The position numbers and the translations under genes were made by a program. 64,000 nucleotides of DNA from Prochlorococcus sp. AG-347-M23 (GTDB lineage Bacteria > Cyanobacteriota > Cyanobacteriia > PCC-6307 > Cyanobiaceae), in contig QCCU01000001.1 in NCBI GenBank assembly GCA_003278855.1, positions 62,001 to 126,000 of the forward strand, written 5' to 3'. This document shows, piece after piece, positions 46,104 to 55,928 of this stretch. Below the pieces are notes generated by a model. The model did not search any database. It worked only from the letters and a program-made list of their open reading frames with translations, and was not told the DNA's origin. Positions within the stretch are counted from its first letter, which is position 1; the number at the start of each line of letters is the position of its first letter.

Positions 46104-47105
46104 ATGAAATCAATTTTAGAACAATTGTCCTCAATGACCGTTGTTGTTGCTGATACTGGAGATTTAGATTCGATAAAAAAATTTCAACCAAGGGACGCTA
46201 CTACCAATCCATCGCTAATACTTGCTGCTGCTAAGAACCCTGATTATGTGAAATTAATTGATAAAGCTTTAGAAAGTTCAGAAAATGCATTGCCCCAAGG
46301 ATTTTCCGAAATTGAATTAATCAAAGAAACTGTTGATCAAGTTTCAGTATTTTTTGGAAAAGAAATATTGAAAATTATTTCAGGGCGCGTATCTACAGAA
46401 GTTGATGCAAGACTTAGCTTCGATACCGAAGCTACAGTAGAAAAAGCGAGAAAATTGATCAATCTTTACAAAAATTTTGGAATTGAAAAGGAAAGAATTT
46501 TGATTAAGATTGCTGCAACTTGGGAGGGAATTAAGGCAGCTGAAATTTTGGAAAAAGAAGGTATTAAGTGCAACTTAACTTTACTTTTTAACTTCTGCCA
46601 AGCGGTAACTTGTGCCAATGCAAAAATAACTTTAATTTCCCCGTTCGTCGGCCGCATATTGGATTGGCATAAAGCAAAAACTGGTAAAACTAGTTTTGCT
46701 GGTGCTGAAGACCCTGGTGTTGTTTCGGTTACACAAATATACAAGTACTTTAAAGAAAAGGGATTCAAGACAGAAGTAATGGGAGCGAGTTTTAGAAATC
46801 TTGATGAAATAAAGGAATTAGCAGGTTGCGATCTTTTAACGATCGCACCAAAATTTCTTGAGGAACTGAAAAAAGAAAAAGGAGAGTTAGTTAGAAAATT
46901 ACATGTAAGTACCCAAATAAATAATTCTATTGACTACGAATTTGAAGAAAAAGATTTCAGATTAAGTATGTTAGATGATCAAATGGCAAGTGAAAAGCTT
47001 AGTGAGGGTATCACTGGATTCAGTAAGGCTATAGAAGAATTGGAAGAGCTGTTACTAAAGAGATATTCAGAGATTAAAAATCATAAATTGATTTCTGCTA
47101 ACTAA
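46104..47105 (+). CDS. tal: Transaldolase
   Basis: The 333-residue enzyme moves dihydroxyacetone units in the pentose phosphate pathway and the dark-phase carbon flow. The start reads [20 protein letters not shown], then [25 protein letters not shown], and the Schiff-base lysine in [30 protein letters not shown] follows. The ATG at 46104 fits the family; upstream in-frame codons to 45999 would add an unlike 35 residues. No EF-hand tail, unlike some cyanobacteria. Prochlorococcus phages carry their own tal. Confidence 0.96.
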   Translation: MKSILEQLSSMTVVVADTGDLDSIKKFQPRDATTNPSLILAAAKNPDYVKLIDKALESSENALPQGFSEIELIKETVDQVSVFFGKEILKIISGRVSTEVDARLSFDTEATVEKARKLINLYKNFGIEKERILIKIAATWEGIKAAEILEKEGIKCNLTLLFNFCQAVTCANAKITLISPFVGRILDWHKAKTGKTSFAGAEDPGVVSVTQIYKYFKEKGFKTEVMGASFRNLDEIKELAGCDLLTIAPKFLEELKKEKGELVRKLHVSTQINNSIDYEFEEKDFRLSMLDDQMASEKLSEGITGFSKAIEELEELLLKRYSEIKNHKLISAN

Positions 47106-47129
47106 ATTTAAGTTTTAATTGAAAAAGAA

Positions 47130-48263
47130 TTAAGTTCCACTTTTTGTTAAGAGTCTTCTAATAACTCTTTTTGCAATATCTTCATAACTCATTTCTCCTG
47201 ATAATATTTGAGCAATACGTTTAGGAGCTGTTTTTCTTTTGACACCTAGTTGGTATCCAGTTCTAGGAAATCTATAAAATACTTGGGCTATTCTCCTCCC
47301 CCATACCATTGATTTCCCCCAAATGTTGTTAATTTTTTTCGTATAAAGATTTAAATCATCTACTTTTCCTGATAAGAACTGATCTATGTATTCTGCAGCA
47401 TAAAAACTGCTAATTAAAGAAGGTCTAATTCCTTCCGCTAAAAAAGGATCACATAGAGATGCTGCATCTCCAACCGCTAATACTTTGTCACCATTAATTG
47501 AGTGGAAGCCACTCCATATTCTCAGTTTTTTACTGGTTGTTGTATAAGGAAAATCATCAAAACCGAAGCTTCTGATAACTTGTTTATTTATAGCCTGATT
47601 TTCTAAGAGACTAGTATTTATGAAAGTACCTAAACCAATATTTAAGCTTTCTCTTAAGGGGAATGCCCATGCAAAACCATATTTTATAAATCCAAACTCA
47701 AATCTAACTGCATTTCTAGGTATTTCTCCTAACCCTTTCAATCTTAAGGAGATTGTGTTGGCAAACTTCGGTTTTCTTGGCCCTAAATTGAAATAACTCG
47801 CCCATTTCGATTGGGACCCATCTGAAATCACAAGAAATTCTGAAATATATTTTATTTTGTTATTGCAAGTAATTTCCCATTTATCATTTTTTTTTATGAT
47901 TTTTTCTATCAATAATGGTCTCATTATCTGAACTCCATTACTCAAGGATTCATTAAGTAATAATTGATCTAGTTTTTCTCTTTTAACAATCCAAAATGGG
48001 GATTCACCAGTAAGATCAGCAGTTACATTATCTGTAGCTTTCCATCTGAATTCAACATTCTTAATCTTTGATTCTATGCAATCTTCTATATTTAAAGGAA
48101 GAAATTTTTGCATTGAAGATGCCATCCCACCTGCACATGGCTTGTAATCTTGGGATTTTTCTTTTTCAATAATTAAAACTGAATATCCTTTCTTTGATAA
48201 GTTAAGAGCGGTCGAAGATCCTGATAAACCTCCACCAATTATTACAACGTCAAATCCTATCAA
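47130..48263 (-). CDS. Geranylgeranyl-reductase-family flavoprotein
   Basis: The 377-residue FAD protein opens with [21 protein letters not shown] (dinucleotide-binding) and has [23 protein letters not shown] near residue 270, typical of the COG0644 family that includes ChlP. It is shorter than ChlP of other cyanobacteria (about 405). It could reduce geranylgeranyl groups, but other members act on other isoprenoids; the substrate is not readable. The start overlaps the frr stop by four bases, so it is in the pyrH-frr operon. ATG at 48263. Confidence 0.82.
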   Translation of the reverse strand: MIGFDVVIIGGGLSGSSTALNLSKKGYSVLIIEKEKSQDYKPCAGGMASSMQKFLPLNIEDCIESKIKNVEFRWKATDNVTADLTGESPFWIVKREKLDQLLLNESLSNGVQIMRPLLIEKIIKKNDKWEITCNNKIKYISEFLVISDGSQSKWASYFNLGPRKPKFANTISLRLKGLGEIPRNAVRFEFGFIKYGFAWAFPLRESLNIGLGTFINTSLLENQAINKQVIRSFGFDDFPYTTTSKKLRIWSGFHSINGDKVLAVGDAASLCDPFLAEGIRPSLISSFYAAEYIDQFLSGKVDDLNLYTKKINNIWGKSMVWGRRIAQVFYRFPRTGYQLGVKRKTAPKRIAQILSGEMSYEDIAKRVIRRLLTKSGT

Positions 48264-48808
48264 ACTTTTAAAATTTCCTTCTCTTTCTCAGACAATTTAG
48301 TTTCTATTAAAGCAATATATTTATCTGTAATTTTCTGAATTTCAGATTGATTATCTCTCGATTCGTCAATAGAAATAAGGCCATCTTTTTCATCTTTTTT
48401 TTCTTTATCAACTGCATCTCTTCTAATATTTCTCAACGCTACTTTTCCTTCCTCTGCATATTTAGAGGCTAATTTGCAAAATTCTTTTCTTCTTTCTTCT
48501 GTTAAAGGAGGAACATTTATTCTTATTACTTTCCCATCATTATTTGGAGTAATACCTAAATCACTCATAGAAATAGATTTCTCTATCGCTTGTAAACATG
48601 AAATATCGAAAGGTTGTATTGAAATTGTTTGCGAATCAACAGTGCTAATAGTGGCAAGCGATTTGATTGGTGTTTCTGCTCCATAGTACTCAACACTTAC
48701 TCTGTCTAACAAGGAAGCATTAGCTCTTCCTGTCCTAATTGTATTAAAGTTTCTTTGTGTGGCTTCAATACTTTTATTCATATTTTCTTGAATTTCTTTT
48801 TCTTTCAT
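48260..48808 (-). CDS. frr: Ribosome recycling factor
   Basis: The 182-residue RRF splits post-termination ribosomes together with EF-G. Motifs: [59 protein letters not shown] and [11 protein letters not shown]. Length fits. pyrH is 22 bases upstream on the same strand, the common bacterial order, and the flavoprotein gene overlaps its end by four bases. ATG at 48808. Confidence 0.97.
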   Translation of the reverse strand: MKEKEIQENMNKSIEATQRNFNTIRTGRANASLLDRVSVEYYGAETPIKSLATISTVDSQTISIQPFDISCLQAIEKSISMSDLGITPNNDGKVIRINVPPLTEERRKEFCKLASKYAEEGKVALRNIRRDAVDKEKKDEKDGLISIDESRDNQSEIQKITDKYIALIETKLSEKEKEILKV

Positions 48809-48830
48809 AATTAAAAAAATTAAATTTTCC

Positions 48831-49535
48831 TTAACTAATTAAAGAGCCTATTGGCTCACCAGCAACAGCTTTAGAAATGTTCCCTTTTTTGAATATATCA
48901 AAAACCATAATTGGAATATTATTATCTTTGCAAAGTGCAATCGCAGTACTGTCCATTACTGCAATTTCATCACTAAGAACTTGTTGATAACTGAGAGAGG
49001 AATATTTTTTTGCATCTTTAAATTGATTAGGATCACGATCATATACTCCATCAACTTTAGTAGCCTTCATAACAACTTCAGCGTTTATCTCTGCTGCCCT
49101 CAAAGCTGCCGTAGTATCAGTTGTAAAAAATGGGTTTCCGCATCCGCCTCCGAAAACTACAACTCTACCTTTTTCAAGGTGCCTCATGGCTCTTCTTCTG
49201 ATATAGGGTTCGGCAATTTCCTGCATTTCGATTGCTGTTTGAACTCTGGTTGCAACTCCTACTCTTTCAAGACCATCTTGAAGTGAAATTGCGTTCATTA
49301 CAGTTGCTAGCATCCCTACATAATCAGCCGTCGCACGATCCATTCCATCCGCAGATCCTTTAAGCCCCCTAAAAATGTTTCCACCACCAACAACTATTGC
49401 AAGTTGGACATTATTTTCGATTACTTTTGAAACATCCTCTGCAATTGACTGAACTATAGCAGGATCTATACCGTATGGCTTTTCACCCATTAGTGCTTCG
49501 CCACTAAGTTTTAAGAGAACTCTTTTGTAAGTCAT
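48831..49535 (-). CDS. pyrH: UMP kinase
   Basis: The 234-residue UMP kinase makes UDP for RNA, DNA and nucleotide sugar synthesis. It starts [13 protein letters not shown] and has [53 protein letters not shown] and [11 protein letters not shown], the diagnostic segments of the amino-acid-kinase fold. It is first in a pyrH-frr-flavoprotein operon. ATG at 49535. Confidence 0.97.
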   Translation of the reverse strand: MTYKRVLLKLSGEALMGEKPYGIDPAIVQSIAEDVSKVIENNVQLAIVVGGGNIFRGLKGSADGMDRATADYVGMLATVMNAISLQDGLERVGVATRVQTAIEMQEIAEPYIRRRAMRHLEKGRVVVFGGGCGNPFFTTDTTAALRAAEINAEVVMKATKVDGVYDRDPNQFKDAKKYSSLSYQQVLSDEIAVMDSTAIALCKDNNIPIMVFDIFKKGNISKAVAGEPIGSLIS

Positions 49536-49662
49536 TCAATAATCGTACTTTTAAGACCTTAGCAAGTAAATGCACCAAATTTATTTTTTGTTCAGATATT
49601 GCTTGCGTCTTTAAACATTTCTAAACCTGTCTAAAGACAATTTAAATATTAATTTTTCATGA

Positions 49663-50355
49663 CTAAAATTCAACACACTTTTGTGCTTTAATTCCTTGTT
49701 CTTTAAAAGGATGTCTTATTAGTTTCATTTCTGTAACTAGGTCAGCGTAATTGATAATTGAATCAGATGCTCCTCTTCCAGTTAAAACAATATGATTTTT
49801 TCTATTATTCAAGCTATTTAAAAAAGTGATAATTTCTTCTGGTGCAAGATAACCAAGTTTTGTAGCGATATTAATTTCATCAAGAATGATAAGTTTATAA
49901 GATTTGTTTTTTATATATTCTTTGGCTAGTTGCCATGCTTCTTGAACTAATTTTTCATCTCTTATTCTGTCTTGTGTTTCCCAAGTAAATCCCTCTCCTA
50001 ATGAATGCCAAGATATTTTTGAAGACAAATTTTTAAGCGCTTTTTCTTCTCCAGTGGTCCAGCCTCCTTTGATGAATTGAATTATTGCCACTTTATAGCC
50101 ATGCCCTATCGTCCTTAAAGCCATACCTAAAGATGCAGTTGTCTTGCCCTTACCATTTCCTGTAAAAACAATCAATAATCCTTTTTTTGTTTTTCTAATT
50201 TGTAGTCTTTCGGCTTGAATATCTTTTCTTTGCTGCATTCTTTTTTTATATGAGCTCTCATCCCTATCTGGGGATATCTTTCCTCCTATTCCAAGTTTTT
50301 TTGCTTGATTATCGAGATTAAATATTTTCTCGGAAGATGAAGGTTTTTCTTGCAT
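49663..50355 (-). CDS. cobO: Cob(I)yrinic acid a,c-diamide adenosyltransferase
   Basis: CobO/BtuR adds the adenosyl group to the corrin in cobalamin synthesis. The 230-residue protein has the P-loop VFTGNGKGKTTASLGMALR at about residues 63-80, IIQFIKGGWTTGEEKAL and LIILDEINIATKLGYLAPE. A ~55-residue charged N-terminus precedes the P-loop. The tail ends FKEQGIKAQKCVEF, normal for the family. ATG at 50355; the tyrosine recombinase is next upstream on the same strand. Complements cobK in the same pathway. Confidence 0.95.
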   Translation of the reverse strand: MQEKPSSSEKIFNLDNQAKKLGIGGKISPDRDESSYKKRMQQRKDIQAERLQIRKTKKGLLIVFTGNGKGKTTASLGMALRTIGHGYKVAIIQFIKGGWTTGEEKALKNLSSKISWHSLGEGFTWETQDRIRDEKLVQEAWQLAKEYIKNKSYKLIILDEINIATKLGYLAPEEIITFLNSLNNRKNHIVLTGRGASDSIINYADLVTEMKLIRHPFKEQGIKAQKCVEF

Positions 50356-50389
50356 ATGAACCTAATTTTTACTTAATGATTATAAATCT

Positions 50390-51559
50390 TTAAATATTTT
50401 TAGCTTCTTTAACTTTTAATAGTGCATTATTTACTGCTTGTTGTTGATCTCTTTTAGTAATCCAGTGGTGATAAGTTTGCGTATGTAAACTAACAGAATG
50501 TCCCATCATTCTAGCTGCCACAGTATCAGGTAAATCATAAAAAATAGTTCTCACTGCCCAAGCATGCCTTAGATCATAAGGTTTTATTTGTAAAGAGTAA
50601 CGCTTAAACTGATCTGTAATTTTTTTTCCAATATTCTGTAAGGTTGTGATTTTAAGATCTCTTTTAATATTTGGAAGTAGTGTTGGATTTTCACCAAGTT
50701 CTGATAATTCGAACTTTTCCACCCATTCAGGATGAAATGGCCAAACTTGATGCTCCCCAGTTTTAGTTGTAGGTAAAACTCTAATAATTTTGTCTCCAAA
50801 ATTAGTTAGAGAACTTAAATCGCAAAAAAATACTTCATGATTTCTTAATCCATATGTAGCCATTAAACCAAAAACAAATTTCCAAGATTTGTTTGGTATC
50901 CTCTCCCAAAGTTTCTCTATTAATTCGTCTGTCGGGAGGTCCCTAAATCCTGCTTTGTTTAGACCATATCCTCTAGAATTTAATTTCCAATTTTCTGGCA
51001 GTTTAATGTCCAAAAACTTAGCCAAAACACTGAGAGAAGTAGCGCATTGTTTTCTACTTCTGCTTCCTTCCTTGTAACTTTCGAGTGTCTTTTGAAATAT
51101 TTTCTCTAAAGCTTCATTTTCGTGATCACTATAAACATCTAGGATTCTTTTCATATATGGTTTGTAAGAACTTCTCCAAGTAGTTTTTCTAGTACTGGTT
51201 CTAAAATCACCTTTTTTTTCTTTAAAAAAAAATTCCTCAAATTGATTTAATCTATTTGGGAATTCAAAACCATCTTTTATTTGCTTTTTATAGGGATTGC
51301 CTATCCAATTAATCCAATCAAATTGATTCAATTCCAATTGCAAATTGATTAATTGTAATTTTTTTTTGGCTTCTTCTAATCCAGAAATATTAGCCTTTAA
51401 ACCAAGAGATATTCTTTGAATCTTAAAGTTATTTTTATCTTCTTTGGAGGGTAGTGAACCACGAATATTTAATTTCTCTCCTCTTTTCTCAATTTTAAGC
51501 TTGCTTCCTTGAGTAGCAAATTTATCATTGACATTGTTAATTTCCTGAATTACGTTCAT
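50390..51559 (-). CDS. Lone tyrosine recombinase, core type
   Basis: The 389-residue protein has an N-terminal SAM-like DNA-binding region and a C-terminal tyrosine recombinase domain. Catalytic residues are visible: Arg239 in YGLRNHEV, Lys266 in TKTGEH, Arg331 in YDLRHAWAV, His354 in MMGHSVSL and the nucleophile Tyr363 in QTYHHW. The His of the usual HxxR box is Tyr328 here, a known tolerated variant. No tRNA, att repeat, excisionase or phage gene adjoins it; it lies between cobO and hemH. It may be a domesticated enzyme. Confidence 0.85.
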   Translation of the reverse strand: MNVIQEINNVNDKFATQGSKLKIEKRGEKLNIRGSLPSKEDKNNFKIQRISLGLKANISGLEEAKKKLQLINLQLELNQFDWINWIGNPYKKQIKDGFEFPNRLNQFEEFFFKEKKGDFRTSTRKTTWRSSYKPYMKRILDVYSDHENEALEKIFQKTLESYKEGSRSRKQCATSLSVLAKFLDIKLPENWKLNSRGYGLNKAGFRDLPTDELIEKLWERIPNKSWKFVFGLMATYGLRNHEVFFCDLSSLTNFGDKIIRVLPTTKTGEHQVWPFHPEWVEKFELSELGENPTLLPNIKRDLKITTLQNIGKKITDQFKRYSLQIKPYDLRHAWAVRTIFYDLPDTVAARMMGHSVSLHTQTYHHWITKRDQQQAVNNALLKVKEAKNI

Positions 51560-51624
51560 TTACTTATATAATTGACCATATAATGACGTTTTTAATGTTT
51601 ATTTTCAATCTTCATAAATTTTAG

Positions 51625-52800
51625 ATGGATAAAATAGGCGTCTTACTAATGAATTTAGGGGGGCCTGAACGCATTAACGATGTAGGCCCATTCTTATATA
51701 ATCTTTTTTCTGATCCAGAAATAATCAGGACCCCTTTCCCTGTTTTTCAAAAACCCCTAGCTTGGTTAATTAGTACGCTTAGGAGTACCACTTCACAACA
51801 AGCCTACCTTTCCATAGGTGGAGGTTCACCTATCAGAAGGATAACTGAACAACAAGCAAGAGAATTACAATCTAAATTAAGGGACAAAGGGTTTAATGCC
51901 ACTACCTACATCGCTATGAGGTACTGGCATCCTTTTACCGAATCAGCAATTGCTGATATGAAAGCAGATGGCATAGATCAAGTTGTTGTAATACCCTTGT
52001 ATCCGCATTTTTCGATAAGTACCAGTGGTTCGAGCTTTAGAGAATTAAAAAAATTGCGAGATTCTGATGATGAATTTAAGAAGGTTCCAATGAGATGTGT
52101 AAGGAGTTGGTTCAGTCAATCAGGTTATTTAAAGTCTATGGTCGAATTAATTTCTGAACAGATTGCTCTGTGTGAATCACCTTCAAAAGCACATATATTT
52201 TTCACTGCTCATGGAGTTCCTAAAAGTTATGTTGAGGAAGCTGGAGACCCTTACAAACAACAAATTGAAGATTGTTCTTTATTGATTATAAATGAGTTGG
52301 AAAAATGTTTAGGTTATAGTAACCCTCATACACTTTCTTATCAAAGTAGAGTCGGTCCTGTTGAATGGTTAAAGCCTTATACAGAAGAAGTGTTAGCTGA
52401 TCTTGGAAAGTCAAATGTTAATGATCTGATTGTTGTCCCTATAAGTTTCGTTGGAGAGCATATCGAAACATTGCAAGAAATTGATATCGAATATAAAGAG
52501 ATTGCTGAAAAGGCTGGCATTAAAAATTTTCGGAGAGTTAAGGCTCTTAATACTCATCCTACTTTTATTGAAGGTCTTTGTGATCTAGTGATTTCCTGCT
52601 TAGAAGGGCCTCTAGTTAATATAGAGGAGGCTTCTCAATTACCTGAAAAAGTTAAACTTTATCCTCAGGAGAAGTGGCAATGGGGTTGGAATAATAGTTC
52701 AGAGGTGTGGAACGGAAGAGTTGCAATGATTATTTTTCTTGTGCTTTTTATTGAACTTATTTCAGGCTCTGGACCTCTACATAAGTTAGGCATCTTATAA
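51625..52800 (+). CDS. hemH: Ferrochelatase with C-terminal chlorophyll-binding-type helix
   Basis: The 391-residue enzyme inserts iron into protoporphyrin IX. The catalytic His is in [13 protein letters not shown] near residue 195, and [13 protein letters not shown] at the N-terminus, YRSRVGP-like [11 protein letters not shown] and [17 protein letters not shown] complete the family marks. After residue ~350 a linker leads to [16 protein letters not shown], an HLIP/CAB motif and helix, as in other cyanobacterial ferrochelatases. ATG at 51625, divergent from the recombinase. Confidence 0.97.
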   Translation: MDKIGVLLMNLGGPERINDVGPFLYNLFSDPEIIRTPFPVFQKPLAWLISTLRSTTSQQAYLSIGGGSPIRRITEQQARELQSKLRDKGFNATTYIAMRYWHPFTESAIADMKADGIDQVVVIPLYPHFSISTSGSSFRELKKLRDSDDEFKKVPMRCVRSWFSQSGYLKSMVELISEQIALCESPSKAHIFFTAHGVPKSYVEEAGDPYKQQIEDCSLLIINELEKCLGYSNPHTLSYQSRVGPVEWLKPYTEEVLADLGKSNVNDLIVVPISFVGEHIETLQEIDIEYKEIAEKAGIKNFRRVKALNTHPTFIEGLCDLVISCLEGPLVNIEEASQLPEKVKLYPQEKWQWGWNNSSEVWNGRVAMIIFLVLFIELISGSGPLHKLGIL

Positions 52801-52934
52801 AGAAAATTGATATTTATTTGAAAATTTTTAAATTTTAAAAAGATTATTTGAATACATTTCTGACATTACATTTCTAAATGAGGCAAAAGTATTTAATTGA
52901 GTTTAATATTTATAGTAAATATTGAATTTCTTTA

Positions 52935-54698
52935 GTGACCCTTACTTCGAGATCCTTTTCAAAGGGTAGTTCAAAACATGAAAATCCAGTTTGGATTACT
53001 GGTGCAGATGCACTAATGGATTCTTTGAAAATTCATGGAGTAAAAGTTATATTTGGATATCCTGGGGGAGCCATACTACCAATATATGACGCTGTTCATA
53101 AGGCAGAACAAGATGGTTGGTTAAAACACTACATGGTTAGGCATGAGCAAGGTGGTTCACATGCGGCTGATGGATATGCAAGATCTACCGGTGAAGTAGG
53201 AGTATGTTTTGGAACCTCAGGCCCAGGTGCAACAAATTTGGTAACTGGAATTGCCACTGCGCAAATGGATTCAGTCCCTCTAGTTGTAGTTACAGGTCAA
53301 GTCCCAAGACCTGCTATAGGGACAGACGCTTTTCAAGAAACTGATATTTTTGGTATCACTCTTCCAATAGTGAAACATTCATGGGTAATCAGGGATCCTT
53401 CGGATATCGCGAAAGTAGTTTCTGAAGCTTTTTTTATAGCCTCATCTGGAAGGCCTGGCCCTGTTTTAATTGATATACCCAAAGATGTAGGTCAGGAGTT
53501 CTTTAATTACCAAAGAGTTTTGCCTGGTGAGATTATTCCTAAAGGATTTAAAAGAAATGGAGAAATTAATGATTGCGATATCAATAAAGCAATCAAATTA
53601 ATAGAAGATTCTGAAAGACCTCTTCTATACGTAGGAGGTGGAGCAATATCTTCAGGATCTCATGATGAGATAAAAACTTTAGCAAAGAATTATCAAATAC
53701 CAGTTACTACAACATTAATGGGGAAGGGTGCTTTTGATGAAAAAGACAACTTATCAGTAGGGATGTTAGGAATGCATGGAACTGCTTATGCAAATTTTGC
53801 TGTTACAGAATGCGATCTTTTAATTGCTATTGGAGCTAGATTCGATGATAGAGTGACAGGGAAATTAGATACTTTTGCACCTAATGCAAAGGTAATTCAT
53901 ATAGATATCGACCCAGCAGAAGTTAATAAAAATAGACGTGTAGATGTTGCAATTGTTGCTGATGTTTCAAAAGCTCTTCAGAAAATTAATGAACAATTTC
54001 TAAAAAACAAATTTACTTGTCAGACGAAAAACTGGTTAGAAAAAATTGATTTTTGGAAACATAAACACCCTTTATATGACCCGCCTAAAGAAGGAGAAAT
54101 TTATCCTCAGGAAGTTCTTTTAAAAGTGAGGGAACTTTCACCAGAAGCTTATATAACTACAGATGTAGGACAACATCAGATGTGGGCTGCTCAATATCTT
54201 AGGAATTCTCCAAGAAAATGGATTAGTAGTGCAGGCTTAGGAACTATGGGTTTTGGATTACCAGCGGCAATTGGAGTAAAAGCAGCCTTACCTAATTCAG
54301 ATGTAATTTGTATTGCAGGAGATGCAAGTGTCTTAATGAATATTCAAGAATTAGGAACCTTATCTCAATATGGTCTAAAGGTGAAATTGATTATTATCAA
54401 TAATCGATGGCAAGGAATGGTAAGACAATGGCAGGAAAGTTTCTATGATGAAAGATATTCCTCATCTGATATGAGTTGTGGCGAACCTGATTTTGTAAAA
54501 CTTGCAGAGTCTTTTGGAGTTAAAGGGTACTTAATTTCTGATAGAAAACAATTGCAGAATGAATTAAAAAATGCGCTTGATCATGACGGCCCTACCTTGA
54601 TTAATATCCTTGTCAGAAGAGGTGAAAATTGTTATCCAATGGTTCCTCCTGGTAAAAGTAATGCTCAAATGGTTGGATATGTCAATTGTGAAGACTAA
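52935..54698 (+). CDS. ilvB: Acetolactate synthase, large subunit
   Basis: The 587-residue thiamine-pyrophosphate enzyme makes acetolactate for valine, leucine and isoleucine. It has the PYR domain with [17 protein letters not shown] and [14 protein letters not shown] (catalytic Glu), a central FAD/nucleotide domain, and the ThDP motif [15 protein letters not shown] near residue 455. Length is normal. The start is GTG at 52935. A 134-base gap separates it from hemH, so it is probably independently transcribed. Confidence 0.97.
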   Translation: MTLTSRSFSKGSSKHENPVWITGADALMDSLKIHGVKVIFGYPGGAILPIYDAVHKAEQDGWLKHYMVRHEQGGSHAADGYARSTGEVGVCFGTSGPGATNLVTGIATAQMDSVPLVVVTGQVPRPAIGTDAFQETDIFGITLPIVKHSWVIRDPSDIAKVVSEAFFIASSGRPGPVLIDIPKDVGQEFFNYQRVLPGEIIPKGFKRNGEINDCDINKAIKLIEDSERPLLYVGGGAISSGSHDEIKTLAKNYQIPVTTTLMGKGAFDEKDNLSVGMLGMHGTAYANFAVTECDLLIAIGARFDDRVTGKLDTFAPNAKVIHIDIDPAEVNKNRRVDVAIVADVSKALQKINEQFLKNKFTCQTKNWLEKIDFWKHKHPLYDPPKEGEIYPQEVLLKVRELSPEAYITTDVGQHQMWAAQYLRNSPRKWISSAGLGTMGFGLPAAIGVKAALPNSDVICIAGDASVLMNIQELGTLSQYGLKVKLIIINNRWQGMVRQWQESFYDERYSSSDMSCGEPDFVKLAESFGVKGYLISDRKQLQNELKNALDHDGPTLINILVRRGENCYPMVPPGKSNAQMVGYVNCED

Positions 54699-54766
54699 TT
54701 TTTTTTGAAATTCGTCATTTTAAAAAATTAACTTTATGATAATTCAAAAACCAAGATATTTCTGAA

Positions 54767-55117
54767 TTGAAAAAATTATCAAAAATTTTAATTATAGTCT
54801 GCTTGATTGCTCTTAATCCTGTAATAGTAAACTCGGCCGAAATTCTTCAAATTAAAAATTCAAATACTATTTTGGTGGGGGATCAAAATAGAAATTTAAC
54901 TATTGGATTAGTTTGTGTAGATGTAAATGAAAATGATGAGATTGAAGCAACTAATCTACTTAAGAGTGAATTCCCAAGGGGTAGCAAAGTGAAAATAAGA
55001 CCTTTTGGTATCAAAGAGAATGTTTTGTTAGCTAAAGTTTTTAATATTAAAGGTACTAAGGAGATGTCGGAATTATTGGCCGCTAAAAACTTTAGTAGTG
55101 AAATTTGTCCAAATTAA
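54767..55117 (+). CDS. Secreted nuclease-fold (SNase-like) protein, catalytic residues apparently lost
   Basis: A 116-residue protein with an N-terminal signal helix (SKILIIVCLIALNPVIVNSA) followed by a small beta-rich domain resembling the thermonuclease fold: NLTIGLVCVDVNENDEIEA, LKSEFPRGSKVKIRPFG and LLAKVFN. The Arg and Glu residues that make staphylococcal nuclease active are not at the expected places, so activity is doubtful. One Cys pair could form a disulfide. TTG start at 54767. Function unknown. Confidence 0.6.
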   Translation: MKKLSKILIIVCLIALNPVIVNSAEILQIKNSNTILVGDQNRNLTIGLVCVDVNENDEIEATNLLKSEFPRGSKVKIRPFGIKENVLLAKVFNIKGTKEMSELLAAKNFSSEICPN

Positions 55118-55123
55118 TTATCT

Positions 55124-55906
55124 TTATGAGCAAATAAGATTCCATTGTCTCGAGATTGTTTTGCTCCTTCTCCAAGAATAAAATTCATCATTGAATTTGT
55201 ATGTGCATAAATTTGAAATATCTATATTTGTATGAGGGATGTTCTCATTTAAAAGTTGTCTATAGGCAGATCTTTTTAGATCAAGTTGATTTAAGTTTTG
55301 CTCTCTGATGTGATTTGAATCACTAAAACAAAGATCTTTTTTAGTTTTAGTCAATTTGACAGTTATATTTTTGTTTTCGGTCTTTCTATAAAATTCTTTG
55401 AGTGTCATCTTATCAACTAGGTAATGTTCTTTAGAAATCGCTGGTCCTATTGCAACAAGTAAATCATCTCTAGATGTCTCAAAAGTATCGAAAATTTTTA
55501 CCAGATTTTTTATTATTTTTTTTTCTAAACCTTTTCTTCCACAATGCAAGGTTGCTACAGTTCTTGTCCTTTTATCTGCAAAAAATATTGGCATACAATC
55601 AGCTGTGTAAACCCATAAGTTTTGACTGCATTTATTGCCAACAAGACCATCTGCATCAGTCTTAGTTCCTTTTTGCGAATGAGATCCAAGCACTATCACA
55701 TTACTGTGAATTTGATTGGAAATACAATTTATGGAATTTTCATTAAAGTGATTTCCTAATAATTGAAGAAAATTCTCAGAGCTAGACTTCGTGAAATATG
55801 CATGTTTGAAATTGTTTTGACTAAGAATAGGTGATAAATAATACTCAAATTTTTTGTTTTGAATATAAATTTCATCTTTTGAGAAATATATTTCTTTGTA
55901 AGGAAT
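55124..55906 (-). CDS. YfiH/laccase-domain protein, apparent ATT start
   Basis: The frame contains all three zinc-site elements of the YfiH (COG1496) family: NQIHSN, TADCMPIFF and TLHCGRKGL. Its first His lies upstream of the first standard start, a GTG at 55699, so translation must begin earlier, between 55936 (after an in-frame stop) and 55706. No ATG, GTG, TTG or CTG is in that stretch. An ATT at 55906 has AGGAG exactly eight bases upstream, and gives 260 residues, the family length. Members act as adenosine or purine nucleoside-modifying or peptidoglycan-related enzymes. If the start were damaged this would be a pseudogene. Confidence 0.75.
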   Translation of the reverse strand: MPYKEIYFSKDEIYIQNKKFEYYLSPILSQNNFKHAYFTKSSSENFLQLLGNHFNENSINCISNQIHSNVIVLGSHSQKGTKTDADGLVGNKCSQNLWVYTADCMPIFFADKRTRTVATLHCGRKGLEKKIIKNLVKIFDTFETSRDDLLVAIGPAISKEHYLVDKMTLKEFYRKTENKNITVKLTKTKKDLCFSDSNHIREQNLNQLDLKRSAYRQLLNENIPHTNIDISNLCTYKFNDEFYSWRRSKTISRQWNLICS

Positions 55907-55928
55907 AGTTCCTGCTCCTAAACTGAAT

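Noticed and set aside
50390-51559. Prophage or integrative element
   Set aside because: Only the recombinase is present; neighbours are core metabolic genes and no att-like repeats flank it.
55124-55699. GTG at 55699 as the YfiH start
   Set aside because: It would remove the conserved zinc-binding His and shorten the protein to 191 residues.
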